From contig CANNHN010000007.1 in NCBI GenBank assembly GCA_947504725.1, forward strand, positions 62,001 through 126,000: a stretch of 64,000 nucleotides of DNA, written 5' to 3'. The first letter of the stretch is position 1. Each line of letters opens with the position of its first letter. This stretch comes from Bacteroidota bacterium (GTDB taxonomy: Bacteria; Bacteroidota; Bacteroidia; 2-12-FULL-35-15). The translations under genes and the position numbers were made by a program. Under the pieces are notes generated by a model, which ran no database searches, was not told the DNA's origin, and saw nothing but the letters and a program-made list of their open reading frames with translations. Positions 18,183 to 27,917 of this stretch are shown here, piece after piece.

Positions 18183-19235
18183 ATGACATATATTCGTCCA
18201 AAATTTCGTCATCCTGAATTGCCAAAAAACAAATTAGGATATTCTGTTGATTATTATGAAGGTGCTCTTTCTACGCTTTGTGCGGGTTGTGGACATGATT
18301 CAATTTCTGCAGGAATTATTCAAGCAGCATTTGAATTGAATATTGAGCCACATAAATTGGCTAAGCTTTCAGGAATTGGATGTTCATCTAAAACGCCAGC
18401 ATATTTTTTAAGTAACTCTCATGGATTTAATTCAGTTCACGGAAGAATGCCATCGGTTGCAACTGGAGCAAATTTGGCAAATCGTGATTTAACTTATTTC
18501 GGTGTTTCTGGTGATGGCGATACGGCTAGTATCGGTATGGGACAATTTGTGCATGCTATAAGAAGATCTTTGAACATGACTTATATTGTGATGAACAATG
18601 GATGTTATGGACTTACAAAAGGACAAGATTCTGCTACAGCAGATCAGGGTTCAAAAAATAAGAGTGGTAATGTCAACTTATTTGAGTCAATTGATTTAGC
18701 AAGTTTAGCTATTGAGCTAGGTGCAACATTTGTAGCGCAAAGTTTTTCTGGCGACAAATCACAATTAGTTCCATTAATCAAGGCAGCAATGAATCACCCA
18801 GGTTTTGCATTCATCAATGTGATTTCTCCATGTGTAACATTTAATAACAACATGGGTTCTACAAAATCTTACGATTATGTTCGTGAGCACGTAGAGGCAA
18901 CAGCAACAATAGATTTTGTTCCAGAAATGCAAGAGATTAGTGTGGAATACGGAAAAGGAAAACAGAAGCAAGTAGTTATGCACGATGGTTCTGTTATTCA
19001 ATTGCATAAATTATCTGAAGATTGGGATCCACTTGATAGACAATCTGCAATGAATGCCGTTTTGAATTCAAAGGCAAAAAACGAAATTTTAACAGGATTG
19101 TTATATGTAAATCCTGATGCTCACGATTTACATCACATGATAAATACTTCTGATAGAGCATTAAATTCGTTGACAAAAGCTGAGCTTTGTCCAGGTTCTG
19201 AAATGTTAGTTGATATTAATTCAGGATTGAGATAA
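18183..19235 (+). CDS. korB: 2-oxoacid:ferredoxin oxidoreductase beta subunit
   Basis: The 350-residue TPP-binding subunit has CAGCGHDSI near the N-terminus, the TPP/Mg motif GDGDTASIGMGQFVHAIRR and NNGCYGLTKGQ, as in KorB proteins. With the alpha subunit it oxidatively decarboxylates a 2-oxoacid (most likely 2-oxoglutarate) with CoA to the acyl-CoA, passing electrons to ferredoxin; the reaction is reversible. The cluster is FAD reductase-korA-korB, all co-directional. The substrate assignment rests on overall similarity and context and is not certain. Confidence 0.88.
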   Translation: MTYIRPKFRHPELPKNKLGYSVDYYEGALSTLCAGCGHDSISAGIIQAAFELNIEPHKLAKLSGIGCSSKTPAYFLSNSHGFNSVHGRMPSVATGANLANRDLTYFGVSGDGDTASIGMGQFVHAIRRSLNMTYIVMNNGCYGLTKGQDSATADQGSKNKSGNVNLFESIDLASLAIELGATFVAQSFSGDKSQLVPLIKAAMNHPGFAFINVISPCVTFNNNMGSTKSYDYVREHVEATATIDFVPEMQEISVEYGKGKQKQVVMHDGSVIQLHKLSEDWDPLDRQSAMNAVLNSKAKNEILTGLLYVNPDAHDLHHMINTSDRALNSLTKAELCPGSEMLVDINSGLR

Positions 19236-19388
19236 TCCTTTTTTAATCATAATCGTAGCGTTAATTAATTGCAATAAGCATTAATCTTTTAGTTTGATTT
19301 TCTGTATCTTTCTAATATTGAGTCGTTTGTGGCTTTCTTTTTGGTTAGAATGGTATTTTTTCTACTTCCATTTTCTCTTTTAAATGAT

Positions 19389-19396
19389 TAATTTTG
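19389..19396 (+). promoter_or_regulatory. Bacteroidetes -7 element upstream of odhA
   Basis: TAATTTTG matches TAnnTTTG and lies 27 bp before the ATG at 19424, within a 188-bp gap after korB. This supports a separate promoter for the odhA-odhB pair. A good -33 element is not obvious. Confidence 0.55.
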
Positions 19397-19423
19397 CGGT
19401 CGTAAAATCAGCACGGACGTATC

Positions 19424-22168
19424 ATGGAAAAGTATTCCTATTTGAGTAATGCACACATCTCTTCAATAGAAGATTTATTTCAAGATTATTTGAAAGACAA
19501 TACTTCTGTAGATTTCGGTTGGCAAAAGTTTTTTGAAGGATTTGAATTTGCTCGCAAAAATTATGAAGATAAAGGTGAAATTCCATTAAACGTAAAAAAG
19601 GAATTTAATGTAATAAATCTTATCAATGGTTACCGAACGCGCGGTCATTTATTTACCCAAACAAATCCTGTTCGAGAAAGAAGACAATATCAACCGAATC
19701 TGGATGTTGAAAATTTCGAATTAGAACAACTTGATTTAGAAACGATTTTTCATGCAGGAACACAAATTGGAATTGGACCCGCAAAATTGAAAGATATTAT
19801 TGCACACTTGGAACAAACCTATTGTTTGTCCATTGGTGCAGAATATATGTACATCCGTACTCCTGAAATCGTTAATTGGTTGCAGGAGAAAATGGAAACG
19901 ACTAAAAACACTCCAAACTTTTTGGCGCACGATAAGTTGATGATTTTACATAAGTTGAATCAAGCAGTATTATTCGAAAATTTTTTACATACAAAATTTG
20001 TTGGACAAAAGCGTTTTTCGTTAGAAGGTGCCGAAGCCACAATTCCTGCATTAGATGCCGTTTGTGAACTTGGTGCTGATATGGGAATAAAGGATTTTAT
20101 TATTGGAATGGCGCATCGGGGTCGTTTAAATATTCTAACCAACATATTAAATAAAAAGTACGAAGATATTTTTTCGGAGTTTGAAGGTTTTTTATCTGAA
20201 GAAGCAGATTTTGATGGTGATGTTAAATACCATCAAGGATATTCAAGTGATAGAATTAGTGATCATGGTAATGCTTTCCATATTAGTTTAACACCTAATC
20301 CATCCCACCTAGAAGCAGTTAATCCAGTAGTTGAAGGAATAGCACGCGCAAAAATTGACAATTTTCATAACGGAGACTATAAAAAAGTCTGTCCGATTAT
20401 TATTCATGGAGATGCTGCAATTGCTGGACAAGGTATCGTTTATGAAGTGTTGCAAATGAGTCAGCTCGATGGTTATAAAACGGGTGGAACGGTTCATTTG
20501 GTAATTAATAATCAAGTAGGATTCACAACCAATTACCATGATGCTCGTTCGAGTACATACTGTACTGATGTTGCAAAAACAGTGCTTTCACCCGTCTTTC
20601 ACGTAAATGGAGACGATGTAGAAGCGTTAGTTTTTACAGTTAAAATGGCAATGGAGTTCCGTCAAAAATTTCAGCGTGATGTATTTATTGATGTTTTGTG
20701 TTACCGTAAATATGGGCATAACGAAGGAGATGAACCACGTTTCACGCAGCCTTTATTGTATAAAGCAATTGCTGCTCATCCAAATCCGAGAGAAATTTAT
20801 GTACAACAATTAATTTCAAGAGGTGATATTGATTTAGAGTTTGCAAAAGAAACGGAAAAGAATTTTAAAGAGCTTTTACAAGAAGAGCTAGATAAAGCTA
20901 AAAAATCTGGTAAAACAAAAGTCACTTCGTTTTTGAAAAGTCAATGGACAGGAATGAAGATGGCTGAAAATAATGCTTTTGATAAATCACCCGATACGTC
21001 AATTGACAAGAAAACTTTTCTAGAGATTGCTAAAAAAACGACAGAGTTACCAAAAGACAAAAAGTTTTTTAATAAAATTCAAAAGTTATTCGATGATCGC
21101 TCTGCAATGATTACGAATGACAATTATGATTGGGCAATGGGCGAATTAATGGCTTATGCTTCGTTGATGAAAGATGGACACGATGTTAGATTCAGTGGAC
21201 AAGATGTTGAACGAGGTACATTCTCTCATCGTCACGCAGTTGTAAAATTTGAGGATTCAGAAGAGGAATATACTCCTTTGAATAATTTCGGAGCAAAAGG
21301 GAAACTAAGTATTTACAATTCATTGTTATCAGAATATGGTGTGTTAGGATTTGAATTTGGGTACTCTTTAACTGCTCCAAATGCATTGACAATTTGGGAG
21401 GCTCAATTTGGTGATTTCTTTAACGGAGCACAAATTGTAATAGATCAGTTTATCACTTCTGCGGAAGCGAAGTGGAGAAGAATGAGTGGTTTGGTAATGC
21501 TTCTTCCCCACGGATACGAAGGAATGGGCCCTGAACATTCAAGTGCGAGGATGGAACGTTTTTTACAACAATGCGCTGGAAACAATATGCAGTTAGTGAA
21601 TTGCACTACTCCTGCAAATCAATTTCATGTTTTACGTAGACAACTTATAAGAGATTTTAGAAAACCGTTGATTTGTTTCACGCCTAAAAAATTGCTTCGT
21701 TATCCATCGTGTGTTTCTTCGATAAAAGATTTTACTTCAGGTGGATTTCAGGAAGTAATTGATGATACTTCTGCAAATGCAAAAGGTGTAAAAAAAGTTG
21801 TTTTTTGTTCTGGTAAAATTTATTACGATTTGATTGAAGGAAAACAAAAAGTGGAAGCAGATGATGTTGCAATTGTAAGAATAGAACAATTGTATCCTTT
21901 TCCTGCAAAACAGATTGGAGCAATTATTGAAAAATATAAAACAGCTACAGATTTTGTTTGGGCTCAAGAAGAACCAGAAAATATGGGCGCTTGGGCTCAT
22001 ATGATGCGTTTCTTTTTAAAGTATCCTGAAACAAAAGTTGTCACCTTAAAATATGTAGGAAGAGCAGAAAGCTCTAGCCCTGCAACAGGTTTCTCTAAAT
22101 CACACGGAGAGCAACAACAAAGAATTATTGATGCGATAGTATCCCGTCAAATGATAACTAAAGACTAA
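19424..22168 (+). CDS. odhA: 2-oxoglutarate dehydrogenase E1 component
   Basis: The 914-residue TPP enzyme of the TCA cycle decarboxylates 2-oxoglutarate and reductively succinylates the lipoyl arm of E2. It has the short N-terminal E2-docking helix ([17 protein letters not shown]), [23 protein letters not shown] and GHNEGDEP, all hallmark E1o motifs, and a normal length. It is followed after 4 bp by the E2 gene. The E3 (lipoamide dehydrogenase) gene is not in the window. Confidence 0.97.
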   Translation: MEKYSYLSNAHISSIEDLFQDYLKDNTSVDFGWQKFFEGFEFARKNYEDKGEIPLNVKKEFNVINLINGYRTRGHLFTQTNPVRERRQYQPNLDVENFELEQLDLETIFHAGTQIGIGPAKLKDIIAHLEQTYCLSIGAEYMYIRTPEIVNWLQEKMETTKNTPNFLAHDKLMILHKLNQAVLFENFLHTKFVGQKRFSLEGAEATIPALDAVCELGADMGIKDFIIGMAHRGRLNILTNILNKKYEDIFSEFEGFLSEEADFDGDVKYHQGYSSDRISDHGNAFHISLTPNPSHLEAVNPVVEGIARAKIDNFHNGDYKKVCPIIIHGDAAIAGQGIVYEVLQMSQLDGYKTGGTVHLVINNQVGFTTNYHDARSSTYCTDVAKTVLSPVFHVNGDDVEALVFTVKMAMEFRQKFQRDVFIDVLCYRKYGHNEGDEPRFTQPLLYKAIAAHPNPREIYVQQLISRGDIDLEFAKETEKNFKELLQEELDKAKKSGKTKVTSFLKSQWTGMKMAENNAFDKSPDTSIDKKTFLEIAKKTTELPKDKKFFNKIQKLFDDRSAMITNDNYDWAMGELMAYASLMKDGHDVRFSGQDVERGTFSHRHAVVKFEDSEEEYTPLNNFGAKGKLSIYNSLLSEYGVLGFEFGYSLTAPNALTIWEAQFGDFFNGAQIVIDQFITSAEAKWRRMSGLVMLLPHGYEGMGPEHSSARMERFLQQCAGNNMQLVNCTTPANQFHVLRRQLIRDFRKPLICFTPKKLLRYPSCVSSIKDFTSGGFQEVIDDTSANAKGVKKVVFCSGKIYYDLIEGKQKVEADDVAIVRIEQLYPFPAKQIGAIIEKYKTATDFVWAQEEPENMGAWAHMMRFFLKYPETKVVTLKYVGRAESSSPATGFSKSHGEQQQRIIDAIVSRQMITKD

Positions 22169-22172
22169 AATT

Positions 22173-23405
22173 ATGGCAATAGTAGAAATGAAAGTACCGA
22201 GTCCTGGTGAATCCATTACAGAAGTGGTGATTGCACGTTGGTTGAAAAAGGATGGAGACTATGTTGAAAAGGATGAAGAAGTAGCCGAAGTAGATTCAGA
22301 TAAAGCAACTTTAACAATTAATGCTGAAGAAGCTGGTGCAATTAAATTAATGGCTTCTGAAGGAGATACAGTTAGAGTTGGACAGGTAGTTTGTTCGGTT
22401 GATACAAGTGCTAAAGCTCCTGAGAAAAAAAGTGTAGAAGCAAAAGCTAAAGTTGTTGCTGAATCAAAACCTGTAGCGGAAGTTGTTGCTACAAAAAAGG
22501 AAACAGAAAAATCTTCTGAAAAAGTAAATTCTACTCCATTAGCAAAAAATATAATGGTGGAAAATAAAATTCCAGCGAATAAAGTTGCTGGTTCTGGACC
22601 GGGAGGTCGTATCATGAAAGCGGATGTTTTAAATTTACTTTCTGCTGGATTTGATTCAAAATCTTCTTTAGGAGAAAGAACAACCGAGCGTTCTAAAATG
22701 TCACCTTTGCGTAAAAAATTAGCACAACGCTTAGTTGCTGTAAAAAATGAGACAGCAATGTTGACTACTTTTAATGAAGTGGATATGAGTGCGATTTATG
22801 CTATGCGTGCAAAATATAAAGACAAGTTTAAAGAAGTATATGGAACAAATTTAGGTTTCATGAGTTTCTTTACAAAAGCTGTAACGGAAGCATTAAATTT
22901 ATTTCCTGCAGTAAACGCAATGATTGATGGAGAAGAAATTGTTTACCACAAATATGCTGATATTGGTATTGCTGTTAGTGCTCCGAAAGGACTAGTTGTT
23001 CCTGTAGTAAGAAATGCGGAGCAAATGAGTTTAGCAGAAATAGAAATTGCGATTAAAAATTTAGCATTAAAAGCAAGAGATAATAAAATCACATTAGATG
23101 ACATGACAGGTGGAACTTTTACAATTACCAATGGTGGTGTATTTGGTTCAATGATGAGTACTCCAATTATTAACCCTCCTCAAAGCGCAATTTTAGGAAT
23201 GCACAATGTGGTTGATCGTCCAGTTGCAGTTAACGGACAAGTAGTTATTCGGCCAATGATGTACGTTGCACTTTCTTATGATCATAGAATAATTGATGGT
23301 CGTGAATCAGTTGGTTTCCTTGTAAAGGTAAAAGAGATGTTAGAAAATCCTACGAAGATGCTGTTTGGTGGAAAAGATCCGAATGAAATTGTATTAGGAT
23401 TGTAA
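22173..23405 (+). CDS. odhB: Dihydrolipoyllysine-residue succinyltransferase (E2)
   Basis: The 410-residue protein has one N-terminal lipoyl domain ([10 protein letters not shown], lipoylated Lys near residue 43). A charged Ala/Lys/Glu linker leads to an E3-binding domain ([22 protein letters not shown]) and the catalytic domain with the active-site [13 protein letters not shown] near the C-terminus. It transfers the succinyl group to CoA and forms the core of the 2-oxoglutarate dehydrogenase complex. It forms a two-gene unit with odhA, closed by a terminator. Confidence 0.96.
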   Translation: MAIVEMKVPSPGESITEVVIARWLKKDGDYVEKDEEVAEVDSDKATLTINAEEAGAIKLMASEGDTVRVGQVVCSVDTSAKAPEKKSVEAKAKVVAESKPVAEVVATKKETEKSSEKVNSTPLAKNIMVENKIPANKVAGSGPGGRIMKADVLNLLSAGFDSKSSLGERTTERSKMSPLRKKLAQRLVAVKNETAMLTTFNEVDMSAIYAMRAKYKDKFKEVYGTNLGFMSFFTKAVTEALNLFPAVNAMIDGEEIVYHKYADIGIAVSAPKGLVVPVVRNAEQMSLAEIEIAIKNLALKARDNKITLDDMTGGTFTITNGGVFGSMMSTPIINPPQSAILGMHNVVDRPVAVNGQVVIRPMMYVALSYDHRIIDGRESVGFLVKVKEMLENPTKMLFGGKDPNEIVLGL

Positions 23406-23431
23406 ATGAATCTATATAAAAGTCCTTAATT

Positions 23432-23463
23432 AAAATTCTTCTCTTAATGGAAGAATTTTTTTT
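23432..23463 (+). terminator. Rho-independent terminator of odhAB
   Basis: AAAATTCTTC and GAAGAATTTT form a 10-bp stem with loop TCTTAATG, followed directly by a long T-run. It lies 27 bp after the odhB stop. Confidence 0.8.
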
Positions 23464-23512
23464 GCCCTGAAATAGCTTATTCTATTGAAAAAGGTAAAAT
23501 AATTAAAATAAT

Positions 23513-23545
23513 TTTGGAAATAATAAAAAAATTGTATCACATTTG
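23513..23545 (+). promoter_or_regulatory. Promoter of the arginine operon
   Basis: TTTG (23513-23516), 21 bp, then CACATTTG (23538-23545) is one mismatch from TTTG-N21-TAnnTTTG. The spacing is identical to the perfect promoter of the pheA attenuator. It places the transcript start near 23552, upstream of the 44-codon leader ORF. It also rules out the 23543 start given in the ORF track. Confidence 0.6.
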
Positions 23546-23599
23546 CATCGCAATAAAATAATAATTCAAATAAGTTTTAATCTTTTACACTTAAAAGAA

Positions 23600-23734
23600 A
23601 TGAAAAAAGTAAAGTTGTCTTTCGACTTCCTTTCAGCAGCTGACAAGATGTTCAGCATGGTTGCTGTTTTGTTTATATCTAAGATGGTTGCCTCTCCTGT
23701 TGCCATCAGAATCCCTTATTGCCCGAGACGTTAA
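23600..23734 (+). CDS. Putative arginine-operon leader peptide, 44 aa
   Basis: The short ORF starts at ATG 23600, 48 bp after the predicted transcript start, and ends 122 bp before the first arginine gene. The peptide has a basic start (MKKVKL), a hydrophobic middle (MVAVLFISKMV) and ends IRIPYCPRR-stop, with three Arg codons (AGA, AGA, CGT) among the last eight. Placed before a full arginine operon, it is a candidate attenuation or arrest peptide that senses charged Arg-tRNA or arginine. I do not recognise a named family. Its hydrophobic core could also make it a small membrane peptide. Confidence 0.5.
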   Translation: MKKVKLSFDFLSAADKMFSMVAVLFISKMVASPVAIRIPYCPRR

Positions 23735-23751
23735 GTCGTACAATCTAATCC

Positions 23752-23770
23752 GACCCCTTACGTAGAGGTC
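23752..23770 (+). promoter_or_regulatory. Stem-loop after the arginine leader ORF
   Basis: GACCCCT and AGAGGTC form a 7-bp stem with one mismatch around TACGT, followed by ATTTTCC, 17 bp after the leader stop codon. GTCG just upstream can pair alternatively with CGAC at the stem base. It is too weak, with too short a T-run, to call a terminator outright, but its place fits attenuation. Confidence 0.35.
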
Positions 23771-23856
23771 ATTTTCCAAAACTTTATTTAATATTTCAAG
23801 AGCACGGTTTCCTTGTGTTGTCGTTCTCTTTATGTTTCATTCTTAAATTTTTACTG

Positions 23857-24531
23857 ATGGAAAAATCAGTAGTTAAGGTGTTTGTTGCCAATGAGCAGCA
23901 TACATCCTACTCGCAAATTATTTGTGATGAAATGGAAGCGTCTGCAAAGGCCCGTGGTACGGGTATAGCAAAGCGTTCTTCCGATTACATCATTAACAAA
24001 ATGCTGGAAGGCAAAGCGGTAATCGCTTTAACAAATTCTGGTACTTGGGCTGGGTTCTGCTATATCGAAACTTGGAGTCATGGCAACTATGTGGCTAACT
24101 CGGGATTGATTGTCGCTCCCGAATTTCGTAAAAGCGGATTGGCACGAGAAATTAAAAGAAAAATTTTCGAATTATCACGTAAAAAATATCCTCATGCTAA
24201 GATATTTGGGTTGACCACAGGTTTGGCGGTGATGAAAATAAATTCGGAATTGGGTTATGAACCTGTTACTTATTCTGAATTAACCCAAGATGATGCATTT
24301 TGGAAAGGTTGTCAAAGTTGTGTGAATTTTGAAATTCTAAAAAGTAAAGAACGGAAGAACTGTATGTGCACTGCAATGTTGTTTCATCCTGAAGAAAATA
24401 GAAAAAAATGGGATTTTTCAAAAAATTCAAAATTGTATGAACGTTTTATGCGAATCAAACAGCATAAACTGTTTAACTTTTTTAAGAAACAAGCAGTTAA
24501 AAAATTAGTAAAATCTGTATTAACATTTTAA
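23857..24531 (+). CDS. GNAT-family acyltransferase of the arginine operon
   Basis: The ORF track starts at 23815, but MEKSVVKVFVANEQHTSY from ATG 23857 is the likely start (224 residues). The GNAT fold is visible in GLIVAPEFRKSGLAREIKRKIFELSRK (acetyl-CoA loop) and INSELGYEPV. A Cys-rich part follows (CQSCVNFEI, KNCMC). As the first gene of an operon that otherwise lacks ArgA or ArgJ, it is the obvious candidate for the N-acylglutamate synthase step. The acyl donor (acetyl- or succinyl-CoA) is not determined. It lies 2 bp before argG. Confidence 0.75.
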   Translation: MEKSVVKVFVANEQHTSYSQIICDEMEASAKARGTGIAKRSSDYIINKMLEGKAVIALTNSGTWAGFCYIETWSHGNYVANSGLIVAPEFRKSGLAREIKRKIFELSRKKYPHAKIFGLTTGLAVMKINSELGYEPVTYSELTQDDAFWKGCQSCVNFEILKSKERKNCMCTAMLFHPEENRKKWDFSKNSKLYERFMRIKQHKLFNFFKKQAVKKLVKSVLTF

Positions 24532-24533
24532 TT

Positions 24534-25727
24534 ATGAAAAAGAAAGTTGTTTTAGCATTTAGCGGAGGATTGGATACATCCTATTGTGCCATCTATTTAT
24601 CAAACGAATTAAATCTTGAAGTGCATGCCGTGATTGTAAACACTGGAGGGTTTAACAAAGACGAATTGTTCGATATTGAAAATAAGGCGAAGCAGTTGGG
24701 CGTTGATTCGTTTCAAGTCATTGACGAAACAAAAAATTATTATGATAGTGTAATTAAATATTTGGTTTTTGGAAATGTGCTGAAAAACAATACCTATCCA
24801 CTTTCGGTTAGTGCTGAGCGTATTTCCCAAGCAACAGCCATTGCCAATTATGCAAAAAAGTTGAATGCTGATTTTGTAGCACATGGTAGCACAGGTGCTG
24901 GCAATGACCAAGTTCGATTTGATGCTATTTTTAATATTCTGATTCCTGAAATAGAAGTGATCACGCCTATTCGTGATAATAAATTATCGAGAGATGAAGA
25001 GATTTCTTTTTTGAAAGAGAATGGAATTTTCATTAATGCTGAAAAGGCAAAGTATAGTATCAATAAAGGAATTTGGGGAACCTCTGTTGGAGGAAAAGAA
25101 ACATTAACCTCGCATTTATCTTTGCCAGAAGATGCTTATCCAAGTCGGGCTACAAAACGTATTGCAATGGAAGTGGAATTGTTTTTTGAAAAAGGAGAAT
25201 TAATTGGAATAGATGGGAGTTTGTATAATCATCCTACAGAAGCCATTCAAGCATTGGAAAAAATTGCATCGCCATATGGAATTGGTCGAGATATCCATGT
25301 AGGCGATACAATCATTGGAATAAAAGGAAGAGTTGGTTTTGAAGCAGCAGCGGCACTAATAACAATAAAAGCTCATCATGCATTAGAAAAGCATACCCTT
25401 ACAAAATTGCAATTGATTATTAAAGATCAGCAAGCAATGTGGTATGGGAACTGGCTTCATGAAGGCTTATTTTTGGATCCAGTGATGCGTGATTTGGAAA
25501 GTTATTTTCAATCGACTCAAAAAAATGTAACTGGAAAAGTGTTTGTGAAGCTAACGCCTTATTTGTTTTCAATCATTGGTATTGAATCAAAGCACGATTT
25601 GATGTCGAACAAATTTGGGAGCTATGGCGAAATGAATAATAGTTGGACTGGTGAAGATGTAAAGGGCTTTACAAAAATTATGAGTAATCAAATGAGTATT
25701 TATCATCAAGTAAATAAAGTAGAATGA
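24534..25727 (+). CDS. argG: Argininosuccinate synthase
   Basis: The 397-residue enzyme joins citrulline and aspartate with ATP. The N-terminal PP-loop AFSGGLDTSYCA binds ATP, and AHGSTGAGNDQVRF and GTSVGGKETLTS match the citrulline/aspartate-binding regions. The length is normal. The stop codon overlaps the argC start (ATGA), indicating translational coupling. Confidence 0.95.
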   Translation: MKKKVVLAFSGGLDTSYCAIYLSNELNLEVHAVIVNTGGFNKDELFDIENKAKQLGVDSFQVIDETKNYYDSVIKYLVFGNVLKNNTYPLSVSAERISQATAIANYAKKLNADFVAHGSTGAGNDQVRFDAIFNILIPEIEVITPIRDNKLSRDEEISFLKENGIFINAEKAKYSINKGIWGTSVGGKETLTSHLSLPEDAYPSRATKRIAMEVELFFEKGELIGIDGSLYNHPTEAIQALEKIASPYGIGRDIHVGDTIIGIKGRVGFEAAAALITIKAHHALEKHTLTKLQLIIKDQQAMWYGNWLHEGLFLDPVMRDLESYFQSTQKNVTGKVFVKLTPYLFSIIGIESKHDLMSNKFGSYGEMNNSWTGEDVKGFTKIMSNQMSIYHQVNKVE

Positions 25728-26689
25728 AAAATATTAAAATTGGAATCGCTGGAGGTGCAGGATATACTGGAGGTGAACTCATTCGGATATTGTTAAATCA
25801 TCCGAATGCAGAGATTGTTTTTGTAAACAGCAAAAGTAAGTCTGGGAATCTTGTTTCTTCGATTCATACAGATTTGATTGGTGATACGCAATTAGCATTT
25901 ACAGATGCAATCTCGAATGATATTGATGTTTTGTTTTTATGTCTAGGACATGGGGAATCAAAAAAGTGGTTAGATGGAAATTCGATAGATTCAAAAATTA
26001 AAATTATTGACTTGAGTCAGGATTACCGAATTGCCAACACCGATTTTGTTTATGGTTTACCAGAGTTGAACAAAGAAGTGATCAAAGAAGCCAATAAAAT
26101 TGCAAATCCAGGTTGTTTTGCTACTTGCATACAGTTGGCACTATTGCCATTAGCAGCAAATGGCTTATTGAAAAACGACATTCATGTTTCTGCAACTACA
26201 GGCTCAACCGGAGCTGGACAAAGTTTGACTGCGACATCTCATTTTAGTTGGCGGCAGAATAATTTAAGTGTGTATAAAGCATTTGAGCATCAACATCTGG
26301 CTGAGATACTACAAAGTTTGAACCAATTACAGAATAGGTTTGATTTTGAAATAAATTTTATCCCACAGAGAGGAAGCTTTACACGAGGAATTTTTGCAAG
26401 TATTTATACAGAATGCAGTTTGACAATTGATCAGATTCAAAAGATCTATGAGCATTTTTATTCAAATCACCCCTTTGTGAAAATCAGTTTGGATTCAATT
26501 GATTTGAAACAAGTGGTCAATACAAATAAATGTTTGTTGCACTTAGAAAAGCACGAAGACAAACTATTGATATCGGCATGTATCGACAATTTGATTAAAG
26601 GAGCATCTGGACAGGCTATTCAAAATATGAATTTAATGTTCGGGCTTGATGAAGAGACGGGATTGAAATTGAAAGCAAACTATTTTTAA
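25724..26689 (+). CDS. argC: N-acyl-gamma-glutamyl-phosphate reductase
   Basis: The 321-residue NADPH-dependent reductase makes N-acylglutamate semialdehyde. It has the Rossmann motif GIAGGAGYTGGELIRIL, the catalytic Cys in ANPGCFATCIQLALLPL (near residue 130), and the conserved HQHLAEI with IPQRGSFTRGI. It overlaps argG by 4 bp and precedes argD by 10 bp. Confidence 0.96.
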   Translation: MKNIKIGIAGGAGYTGGELIRILLNHPNAEIVFVNSKSKSGNLVSSIHTDLIGDTQLAFTDAISNDIDVLFLCLGHGESKKWLDGNSIDSKIKIIDLSQDYRIANTDFVYGLPELNKEVIKEANKIANPGCFATCIQLALLPLAANGLLKNDIHVSATTGSTGAGQSLTATSHFSWRQNNLSVYKAFEHQHLAEILQSLNQLQNRFDFEINFIPQRGSFTRGIFASIYTECSLTIDQIQKIYEHFYSNHPFVKISLDSIDLKQVVNTNKCLLHLEKHEDKLLISACIDNLIKGASGQAIQNMNLMFGLDEETGLKLKANYF

Positions 26690-26699
26690 AATTATAAAG

Positions 26700-27839
26700 A
26701 TGAAACTATTTGATGTATACCCATTGTTTGACATTGAACCAGTAAAAGCAAAAGGTTCGTTTGTTTGGGATAAAAATGGAATAAAATATTTGGATTTGTA
26801 TGGTGGACATGCTGTAATTTCTATTGGTCATAGTCATCCAACCTATGTTGAAACACTTACTGAGCAATTGAATAAAATTGGATTTTATTCTAATTCAGTT
26901 AAAATCACTATGCAAGAAGAGTTGGCTGAAAAATTAGGCAAGCTTTCTGGCTATTCTAACTATGAATTGTTTTTATGCAATAGCGGAGCTGAGGCTAATG
27001 AAAATGCGTTAAAGCTAGCTTCCTTTCATACGGGAAAGAAGAAGATTATTGCCTTTGGAAAATCATTTCACGGACGTACCTCTTTGGCAGTGGCTACAAC
27101 AGATGATTCTAAAATATTAGCTCCAGTAAATGAAACGGAGAATATTGTTTTTTTACCATTGAATGATGAAAAAGCCTTTGATGAAGCAATGAATAATGAT
27201 GTGTGTGCTGTTATTGTGGAAGGAATTCAAGGAGTAGGTGGTGTGAATATTCCAAGCAATTCATTTCTTAAAAAATTAAAAGATGATTGTGAAAAATTTG
27301 GAGCACTATTAATTTTGGATGAAATACAATCAGGATATGGTCGATCAGGAAAATTCTTCGCTCATCAATACTCGGAAATTCAACCTGATATAATAACAAT
27401 AGCGAAAGGAATGGGAAATGGTTTTCCAGTTGCAGGGGTGTTGATTCATCCTGATATAAAGGCAAAGCATGGAATGTTAGGAACAACCTTTGGAGGTAAT
27501 TATTTAGCATGCACTGCTGCAATTACAGTGTTAGACATAATAGAGGAAGAGGCTTTGATAGATAATGCTTTTAAGATGGGAAATTATTTAATGAATGAAT
27601 TAAAACAAATAGAAGGAGTTAAAGAAGTTCGTGGCTTAGGTTTAATGATTGGTATTGAGTTTTATGAGCCTTGTGGTGAAATAAGAAATCAATTATTATT
27701 TAAACACAAAATATTTACAGGTTCTTCTTCAGATAAAAACACATTAAGAGTTCTTCCTTCATTAACAATAACGAAGGTCGAATTGGATCAATTTTTATAT
27801 GCATTTAAAGCAGTATTATCTAAACAATTAGTGAAATGA
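26700..27839 (+). CDS. argD: Acetylornithine/succinylornithine aminotransferase
   Basis: The 379-residue class III PLP aminotransferase converts N-acylglutamate semialdehyde to N-acylornithine with glutamate. NSGAEANENALKLAS binds PLP phosphate, LILDEIQSGYGRSGKFFAHQ holds the cofactor Asp, and TIAKGMGNGFPVAGV contains the PLP Lys. The family uses both acetyl and succinyl substrates. A 78-bp gap with a small ACATGG-CTATA-CCATGT stem separates it from argF'. Confidence 0.94.
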   Translation: MKLFDVYPLFDIEPVKAKGSFVWDKNGIKYLDLYGGHAVISIGHSHPTYVETLTEQLNKIGFYSNSVKITMQEELAEKLGKLSGYSNYELFLCNSGAEANENALKLASFHTGKKKIIAFGKSFHGRTSLAVATTDDSKILAPVNETENIVFLPLNDEKAFDEAMNNDVCAVIVEGIQGVGGVNIPSNSFLKKLKDDCEKFGALLILDEIQSGYGRSGKFFAHQYSEIQPDIITIAKGMGNGFPVAGVLIHPDIKAKHGMLGTTFGGNYLACTAAITVLDIIEEEALIDNAFKMGNYLMNELKQIEGVKEVRGLGLMIGIEFYEPCGEIRNQLLFKHKIFTGSSSDKNTLRVLPSLTITKVELDQFLYAFKAVLSKQLVK

Positions 27840-27917
27840 AATAGCCCTGTGCAAATTGGTAAAAATTTGAATAATACATGGCTATACCATGTGACAACTT
27901 AAAAAGAATTTAAACAC

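Noticed and set aside
23543-23734. 63-aa start at 23543 for the arginine leader ORF
   Set aside because: The TTG start falls inside the predicted -7 promoter element, before the expected transcript start; the ATG at 23600 is preferred.
27876-27892. ACATGG-CTATA-CCATGT stem between argD and argF'
   Set aside because: Only 6 bp with no T-run; the operon clearly continues, so it is not called a terminator or operator.
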